Source: Anaerohalosphaeraceae bacterium (GTDB lineage Bacteria > Planctomycetota > Phycisphaerae > Sedimentisphaerales > Anaerohalosphaeraceae). Taken from it: 20,431 bases of DNA. The position numbers and the translations under genes were made by a program. Under the pieces are notes generated by a model. It saw nothing but the letters and a program-made list of their open reading frames with translations, was not told the DNA's origin and did no database searches. This document shows, piece by piece, positions 16,131-20,431 of the stretch. The stretch spans positions 1 to 20,431 of the forward strand of contig DAOVIC010000006.1 in NCBI GenBank assembly GCA_030671565.1, in the 5' to 3' direction. Within the stretch, counting starts at the first letter, position 1. The number at the start of each line of letters is the position of its first letter.

Positions 16131-17069
16131 ATGGAAAAGTTCCTGGTGACCGGCGGTGCCGGATTTATCGGTTCTAACATATGCCGTCGTCTTGTAAAAG
16201 ACGGCTGCTTTGTTCGGGTCATAGATAATCTTATTACAGGCAAAAAAAGTAATCTGGCCGACATAGCCGACAAGATCGATTTTGTCGAAGCGGACATGGG
16301 AGATGTGGAGGTCGCACGCCAGGCAATGCAGGACATCGAAGTAGTGCTTCACCAGGGTGCGGTCCCGTCAGTCCCTCGCAGCGTCGACGACCCGGCATGT
16401 ACGCATAAGCACTGTGTTGATGCAACCTTTAACTTGCTGCTTGCGGCAAGAGATGCCGGCATAAAACGTTTTGTATACGCGGCTAGTTCGTCAGCGTATG
16501 GCGACAGTGAGGTCATGCCCAAAGTTGAAACGATGAAAGACAACCCCCTCTCGCCCTATGCGGTAGGAAAGCTGGTAGGTGAATATTACTGCAAGGTGTT
16601 TTATTCCGTATACGGACTCGAAACTGTTTCGCTTCGCTATTTCAATGTCTTTGGCCCGTATCAGGACCCCACAAGTCAATATGCTGCTGCGATTCCCGCT
16701 TTTGTAACACATATATTGAAAGATACCCCCCCTACCATTTACGGTGATGGCGAGCAAAGCAGGGATTTCACTTATATCGACAATAACGTCGAGGCGAATC
16801 TTCTTGCGGCAAGGGCAAAAGAAACGCACGGTGAGGTTGTTAACATTGCCTGCGGCGACCGGATCACGGTAAATGAGATTATAGCGATGATCAATGAGAT
16901 AGTCGGCATGAACGTTAAGCCCGATTACGTTCCGACCAGAAAAGGGGATGTAAAACACTCACAGGCCGATATAGCTCTTGCAGAAAAGGTCATCGGCTAT
17001 AAACCCGTCACAGGATTCAGGGAAGGCCTCGAAAAGGCGATAGTCTGGTACAAAGAGAATCTGCTTTAA
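16131..17069 (+). CDS. NAD-dependent nucleotide-sugar 4-epimerase (WbpP/GalE-like extended SDR)
   Basis: This 312-residue extended short-chain dehydrogenase/reductase has the NAD-binding GGAGFIGS near 8-15. The catalytic Ser region is AASSSAYG (117-124). The Tyr143-x-x-x-Lys147 pair lies in SPYAVGK. The sugar-binding side has LRYFNVFGPYQDP, and YGDGEQSRDFTYI follows further on. HQGAVPSVPRS followed by the ARDAGIKRFVYAASSSAYGD stretch resembles WbpP/TviC-type UDP-GlcNAc(A) C4-epimerases more than GalE. It probably makes a UDP-GalNAc- or UDP-galacturonate-type precursor for the exported polysaccharide, but substrate choice is uncertain. GGAG (16120-16123) is seven bases before the ATG. It sits 138 bases after the kinase gene with its own likely promoter. 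Confidence 0.9.
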   Translation: MEKFLVTGGAGFIGSNICRRLVKDGCFVRVIDNLITGKKSNLADIADKIDFVEADMGDVEVARQAMQDIEVVLHQGAVPSVPRSVDDPACTHKHCVDATFNLLLAARDAGIKRFVYAASSSAYGDSEVMPKVETMKDNPLSPYAVGKLVGEYYCKVFYSVYGLETVSLRYFNVFGPYQDPTSQYAAAIPAFVTHILKDTPPTIYGDGEQSRDFTYIDNNVEANLLAARAKETHGEVVNIACGDRITVNEIIAMINEIVGMNVKPDYVPTRKGDVKHSQADIALAEKVIGYKPVTGFREGLEKAIVWYKENLL

Positions 17070-17186
17070 TTAACAGACCATGCAGGCATGTTTGGGCTGC
17101 GGGTTATTTAGAACGGCCTTGATCCCTTGCCGGCAGGTTTGTGATTTTAAAGGTTCCCTTTATATTGCTTGTGTATGGAGACACAA

Positions 17187-17954
17187 ATGATAATCGCAAC
17201 GTTTAATGCCAACTCATTGAGGATGCGTATCGAGATAGTTCTTCAATGGCTCAGGAAAAACAAGCCTGATATCCTTTGCGTCCAGGAGACAAAAGTACAG
17301 GACGAGGACTTTCCCGCCGAAGCCTTCGACAGTTGCGGTTACGAGTACGTCTTCAAGGGGCAAAAGAAATACAACGGGGTCGCCATATTCAGCAGAAATG
17401 CTATCAACGAGGTTAGTTTCGGGCTTGACAGCGAACCGCAGGATCCGGCAAGAATAATAACCGCGACGATCGGAGATATTACGGTTGTTAACACGTACAT
17501 TCCACAGGGCGTTTCGCGTGATTCGGAGAAATTTGCATATAAATTGGAGTGGTTCGCACGGCTTAGAGACTATTTTCAGCGGAATTTCAGTGCAGATGAA
17601 CCTATTATATGGGTTGGGGACATGAATGTCGCTCTTGACAAGCGTGATGTACATTCCCCTGAAAGCTTACTGGGACATGTCTGTTATTGCCCGGAGGTAT
17701 GGGAGGCATTTGACAGCGTCAGGCACTGGGGTTTTGAGGATATTTTCCGCAAACAATGCGACGAAGGCGGCCATTACACGTTTTGGGATTACAGGGCAGG
17801 TGCCCTGCAGCAGAACAAAGGTTGGCGCCTTGACTATATTATGGCCACAAAGTCGCTAGCCGGCAAATGCACAAGATGCTGGATAGATAAACTTCCCCGC
17901 ATGGAGATCAAACCCAGCGACCACACATTCCTGGCAGCGGAATTTGATCTGTAA
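17187..17954 (+). CDS. xthA: Exonuclease III (AP endonuclease family)
   Basis: This 255-residue protein belongs to the ExoIII/APE1 family. It cleaves DNA at abasic sites and digests 3' ends in base-excision repair. The ATG at 17187 is chosen because GGAG (17177-17180) lies six bases upstream and because the resulting numbering puts Asn7 and Glu34 at the positions known in E. coli ExoIII. Other active-site residues are present: Tyr104 in NTYIPQG, Asp145 and Asn147 in GDMNVAL, Asp216 in RLDYIM, and Asp245-His246 in the terminal SDHTFL. In-frame upstream codons (TTG at 17169, ATG at 17175) lack such support. A weak promoter-like pair, TTGTGA (17139-17144) with TATATT (17161-17166), precedes it. 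It has no obvious functional tie to its neighbours. Confidence 0.96.
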   Translation: MIIATFNANSLRMRIEIVLQWLRKNKPDILCVQETKVQDEDFPAEAFDSCGYEYVFKGQKKYNGVAIFSRNAINEVSFGLDSEPQDPARIITATIGDITVVNTYIPQGVSRDSEKFAYKLEWFARLRDYFQRNFSADEPIIWVGDMNVALDKRDVHSPESLLGHVCYCPEVWEAFDSVRHWGFEDIFRKQCDEGGHYTFWDYRAGALQQNKGWRLDYIMATKSLAGKCTRCWIDKLPRMEIKPSDHTFLAAEFDL

Positions 17955-18039
17955 GCAGCTTTTAAGTTTCACGAGAGTTTGCCTATTTTGCCATCGCACA
18001 AGCACTCTAAAAAAATGGAAAATTCGTCCGCCATGGGGG

Positions 18040-18067
18040 TTGAAAAATTGCGGTAAATTATTATAAT
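18040..18067 (+). promoter_or_regulatory. Strong candidate promoter of the Gld-type ABC operon
   Basis: TTGAAA (18040-18045, 5 of 6 to -35) is followed after 16 bases by a perfect TATAAT (18062-18067). A start near 18074 leaves about 80 bases of leader. That leader can fold weakly, with AGCCA (18083-18087) paired to TGGCT (18117-18121) and a nested AAGC/GCTT. No terminator was found after the exonuclease stop, only a long A-run near 18009. Confidence 0.6.
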
Positions 18068-18155
18068 ACCCAATATTCTGTTAGCCATTAAAGCCTGGTG
18101 CTTGGGGGCGAATTTCTGGCTGTTCATTGCTGCCTGTTTTTATGGGAGAATAATT

Positions 18156-18869
18156 ATGATAAGTGTTAAAGGGCTTCGGCGAAAATTCGGACATATTGTT
18201 GCAGTCGACAATATGTCGTTCGAGGTAGGCAAAGGCGAAGTGCTCGGACTGTTGGGACCTAACGGAGCCGGAAAAAGCACGGCCATGAAGATGCTGGCCT
18301 GTTTTCTCGAACCGGACAGCGGTACCGCAAGCATATGCGGATATGACATACTTAAGCAACCGGTGGAGGTCAAAAAACGCCTTGGATACCTTGCGGAAAA
18401 CGCCCCATGCTACAACGAAATGACCGTTGGCGGACTTCTTAATTTCGTGTGCGATGCTCGAGAGATAAGAGGAGCCAAAAGAAAAGCGGCACTGGACCGC
18501 GTAGTCCCCATGTGTTCGATCGAAAGCGTCTATCACCAGACGATCGAGACGCTTTCAAAGGGTTACCGGCGGCGCGTCGGCCTTGCACAGGCACTCGTTC
18601 ACGATCCGGAAATCCTAATACTGGACGAACCGACTGACGGGCTGGATCCGAACCAGAAACATGAGGTCAGAAGCCTGATAAACAAAATGGCAAGCGAAAA
18701 ATGCATTATCATTTCTACGCATATTCTTGAAGAGGTCGAGGCTGTTTGTTCGCGGACGATCATCATCTCAAAGGGTAAGATACTTGTTGATTCGACACCG
18801 GAAAAATTGAAAGACGAGCATCAGATGAGCCTTGACGAAGTATTCAGAGTAATAACACAAGTAGCATAG
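18156..18869 (+). CDS. ABC transporter ATP-binding protein, GldA-like
   Basis: This 237-residue ATPase belongs to the ABC-2 group and resembles GldA, which energises the GldFG membrane complex. I start at 18156 because GGGAG (18144-18148) lies seven bases upstream and the protein then begins in the usual way. A longer TTG-started frame from 18102 adds an unlikely extension. Walker A is GPNGAGKST (34-42). The signature is LSKGYRRRVGLAQAL (133-147). Walker B is ILILDEP (153-159), with Glu158 the expected catalytic base, and the H-loop is His189. At the Q-loop position Glu81 replaces Gln (YLAEN), as is common in GldA-type proteins. The C-terminus lacks extra domains. The next gene begins ten bases on and encodes the permease. 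Substrate is unknown: such cassettes are widespread outside gliding bacteria. Confidence 0.93.
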   Translation: MISVKGLRRKFGHIVAVDNMSFEVGKGEVLGLLGPNGAGKSTAMKMLACFLEPDSGTASICGYDILKQPVEVKKRLGYLAENAPCYNEMTVGGLLNFVCDAREIRGAKRKAALDRVVPMCSIESVYHQTIETLSKGYRRRVGLAQALVHDPEILILDEPTDGLDPNQKHEVRSLINKMASEKCIIISTHILEEVEAVCSRTIIISKGKILVDSTPEKLKDEHQMSLDEVFRVITQVA

Positions 18870-18879
18870 GAGTTTTGAT

Positions 18880-19611
18880 ATGAATAGTTTTCTGGCTGTA
18901 TTTAAACGTGAATTCAAGGGGTATTTTACCACCCCCCTTGCATATGTATTCCTTGTGATCTTTCTATTTTTCTCGGGATACATGATGTTCCGCGAAGGCT
19001 TCTACGAAATACGTCAGGCTGACATGCGTGCGTTTTTCCGGAACCTTCCGTTATTGTTCGTCTTTATGGTCCCCTCCACGGCGATGCGGCTCTGGGCCGA
19101 GGAAAGAAAGACAGGTTCCATCGAACTTTTGCTGACACTTCCCATAACGGTAAAACAGGCCGTACTTGGCAAGTTCTTCGCGGCATGGCTTTTCCTTGCC
19201 ATCGCCCTTCTGCTTACTCTTCCGGCACCGATCACCGTCTGTTACCTCGGAGAACCTGACATTGGGCTTATCATAACGGGTTATCTCGGCAGTTTGTTCA
19301 TGGCCGGCGGATTTCTTGCGATCGGATGCTTCTTCTCTGCCGTTAGCAAAAATCAGGTAATAAGCTTTGTCCTTTCCGTGGTAACATGTGCAGTACTGGT
19401 CTTTGCCGGCATGCCAACCACTCAGAACTTTCTTACAGGTTTTCTTCCCACAGGGCTTGTAGGTGCAATCGCCAAGTTAAGCTTTCAGTCGCATTTCGAG
19501 AACATCCAGCGAGGTGTGATCGCCTTAAAGGATATATCATACTTCGTACTGCTGATTGTCGGTTGGGTCGCTGCTTGCAGCATTGTTTTAGATGAAAGGA
19601 AGACAAACTGA
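18880..19611 (+). CDS. ABC-2 type permease, GldF-like
   Basis: This 243-residue integral membrane protein has about six hydrophobic segments. It opens with the family pattern KREFKGYFTTPLAYVF (about 9-24), typical of GldF/NosY-like ABC-2 permeases. It also has the cytoplasmic segment MRLWAEERKTGSIELLLTLP (about 68-87), common to this family, where the permease contacts its ATPase. The C-terminus ends in a short basic tail. AGGAG (18868-18872) overlaps the stop of the ATPase gene and lies seven bases before the ATG. Translation of the two is therefore probably coupled. The length is close to that of known GldF proteins. Confidence 0.92.
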   Translation: MNSFLAVFKREFKGYFTTPLAYVFLVIFLFFSGYMMFREGFYEIRQADMRAFFRNLPLLFVFMVPSTAMRLWAEERKTGSIELLLTLPITVKQAVLGKFFAAWLFLAIALLLTLPAPITVCYLGEPDIGLIITGYLGSLFMAGGFLAIGCFFSAVSKNQVISFVLSVVTCAVLVFAGMPTTQNFLTGFLPTGLVGAIAKLSFQSHFENIQRGVIALKDISYFVLLIVGWVAACSIVLDERKTN

Positions 19612-20431
19612 TGAACAGAACTATACGAGCAATTACAGGAGTTGTACTTGTACTGATTATCACCTTCTCGGCGATCAACATCTTCCAGGATGTTGGAAAA
19701 TCAGTAAAGATCGACATTACTGACCAGAAGATATATACGCTCTCGGAAGGGACGAAGGCGATCCTTGGAAAGCTAAGTCAACCGATTAAAGTACGTTTAT
19801 ATTATGCCGAAACAGCAGCACTGAAAGGCTCGGACCAGATCCGCTTTTTTAACAACTACTACCAGTTTGTACGTGAACTTCTGGAAGAATATGAAACGTA
19901 TGCCGGCGGAATGCTGGACTTTGAGACAGTTGACCCCCGCCCCTTCAGTGAAGAAGAAGCCGAAGCCCTTCGACACCAATTGCAGCGCTTCAGGATTACT
20001 GATGAGGAGAATTTTTTCTTCGGTCTGGTACTCCAGACGCAGTTCGGCGTAGACAAAACGATTCCCTTCTTTTCTCCGGAACGTCAGAATTTCGTCGAAT
20101 ACGATATCAGCTACCTGATCGACACTGCCGTCACACGTCAGAAGAGACGCCTTGGCGTAATGAGCTCGCTGCCGGTCATGGGGGACGATGTGACCCCTTA
20201 TATGGCCCAAATGATGCGTATGCAGGGACAGACGCCAAGACCTGCATGGACGATCATTTCACAGTTAAAGGAAAAATATGAACTGACAACGATCGCCACG
20301 GATGTCGAGAAGATCGAAAACATCGACATGCTGCTTGTTATTCACCCGAAAGATCTTTCAGAAAAAGCAATGTTTGCGATCGATCAGTTTGTCGTCAAAG
20401 GCGGCAGAACGATTATATGTGTAGACCCTCA
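19611..20431 (+). CDS. GldG-like ABC auxiliary protein, 3' end outside window
   Basis: The frame is open from an ATG at 19611 to the window end, giving 273 codons of a longer gene. The start overlaps the permease stop in TGATG, a standard coupling arrangement. A membrane segment lies near 8-25. The extracytoplasmic part follows with VKIDITDQKIYTLSEGT, the typical opening of GldG/ABC auxiliary proteins. Conserved-looking elements follow: IKVRLYYAE, the FVEYDIS region, RRLGVMSSLPVMGDD, and near the end FVVKGGRTIICVDP, matching the family pattern of a GG turn before a VDP motif. GldG and GldF together form the membrane part of the transporter. The missing C-terminal half should contain a further membrane helix. 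Confidence 0.92.
   Translation, partial: MNRTIRAITGVVLVLIITFSAINIFQDVGKSVKIDITDQKIYTLSEGTKAILGKLSQPIKVRLYYAETAALKGSDQIRFFNNYYQFVRELLEEYETYAGGMLDFETVDPRPFSEEEAEALRHQLQRFRITDEENFFFGLVLQTQFGVDKTIPFFSPERQNFVEYDISYLIDTAVTRQKRRLGVMSSLPVMGDDVTPYMAQMMRMQGQTPRPAWTIISQLKEKYELTTIATDVEKIENIDMLLVIHPKDLSEKAMFAIDQFVVKGGRTIICVDP

Noticed and set aside
17955..18020. A terminator after the exonuclease gene (AGAGT/ACTCT followed by an A-run)
   Set aside because: The stem is only five base pairs with a long loop, and on the + strand it is followed by As rather than Ts.
18156..20431. The gldAFG-like genes as evidence of gliding motility
   Set aside because: These ABC cassettes are widespread in non-gliding bacteria. 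No other gliding or type IX secretion gene is in the window.
1..20431. CRISPR arrays, insertion sequences or prophage genes
   Set aside because: No regularly spaced repeats, transposase-like or phage-like protein, or long terminal inverted repeats were seen by eye on either strand.

Overview
The window reads as chromosomal DNA of an anaerobic or facultatively anaerobic Gram-negative-type bacterium, most plausibly a member of the PVC group such as a Phycisphaerae-like planctomycete. That placement is inference. It rests on a one-piece pyruvate:ferredoxin oxidoreductase, a GldA/F/G-type ABC cluster, an exosortase/EpsI pair beside a Wza/Wzc-type export pair, weak or absent Shine-Dalgarno sequences on several genes, and a tRNA without an encoded CCA. 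No 16S or other marker gene is present to settle it. Every gene supported here lies on the + strand.

Layout. (1) 1-48: the 3' part of a tRNA-Lys(UUU). (2) 294-3860: a complete pyruvate:ferredoxin oxidoreductase with its own likely promoter and a strong terminator. (3) 4081-4839: a secreted or lipid-anchored protein of unknown function. (4) 4840-5296: a long gene-free leader with inverted repeats, direct repeats, a JUMPstart/ops-like motif and a candidate promoter. (5) 5297-15992: five co-directional genes, namely a Wza-like export lipoprotein, an exosortase, an EpsI-like protein, a 1603-residue membrane-anchored TPR protein and a Wzc/CpsD-like tyrosine autokinase. (6) 16131-17069: a nucleotide-sugar 4-epimerase with its own promoter and a structured leader. 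(7) 17187-17954: exonuclease III. (8) 18156-20431: gldA-, gldF- and gldG-like genes behind a good sigma70-type promoter, the last cut by the window edge.

How the parts fit. Genes 5297-17069 form a compact cell-surface module. The Wza-like lipoprotein and Wzc-like kinase would export a polysaccharide, the epimerase would supply a nucleotide sugar, and the exosortase with its EpsI partner would process and anchor surface proteins. The giant TPR protein is placed where PrsT-like TPR proteins sit in proteobacterial PEP-CTERM/EPS loci. No glycosyltransferase, flippase, polymerase or sorted substrate lies in the window, so the pathway is completed elsewhere. This module is the most interesting part of the window. 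Its regulatory leader, the divergent kinase motifs and the orphan secreted protein upstream deserve follow-up. The remainder (tRNA, PFOR, ExoIII, Gld-type ABC) is recognisable housekeeping.
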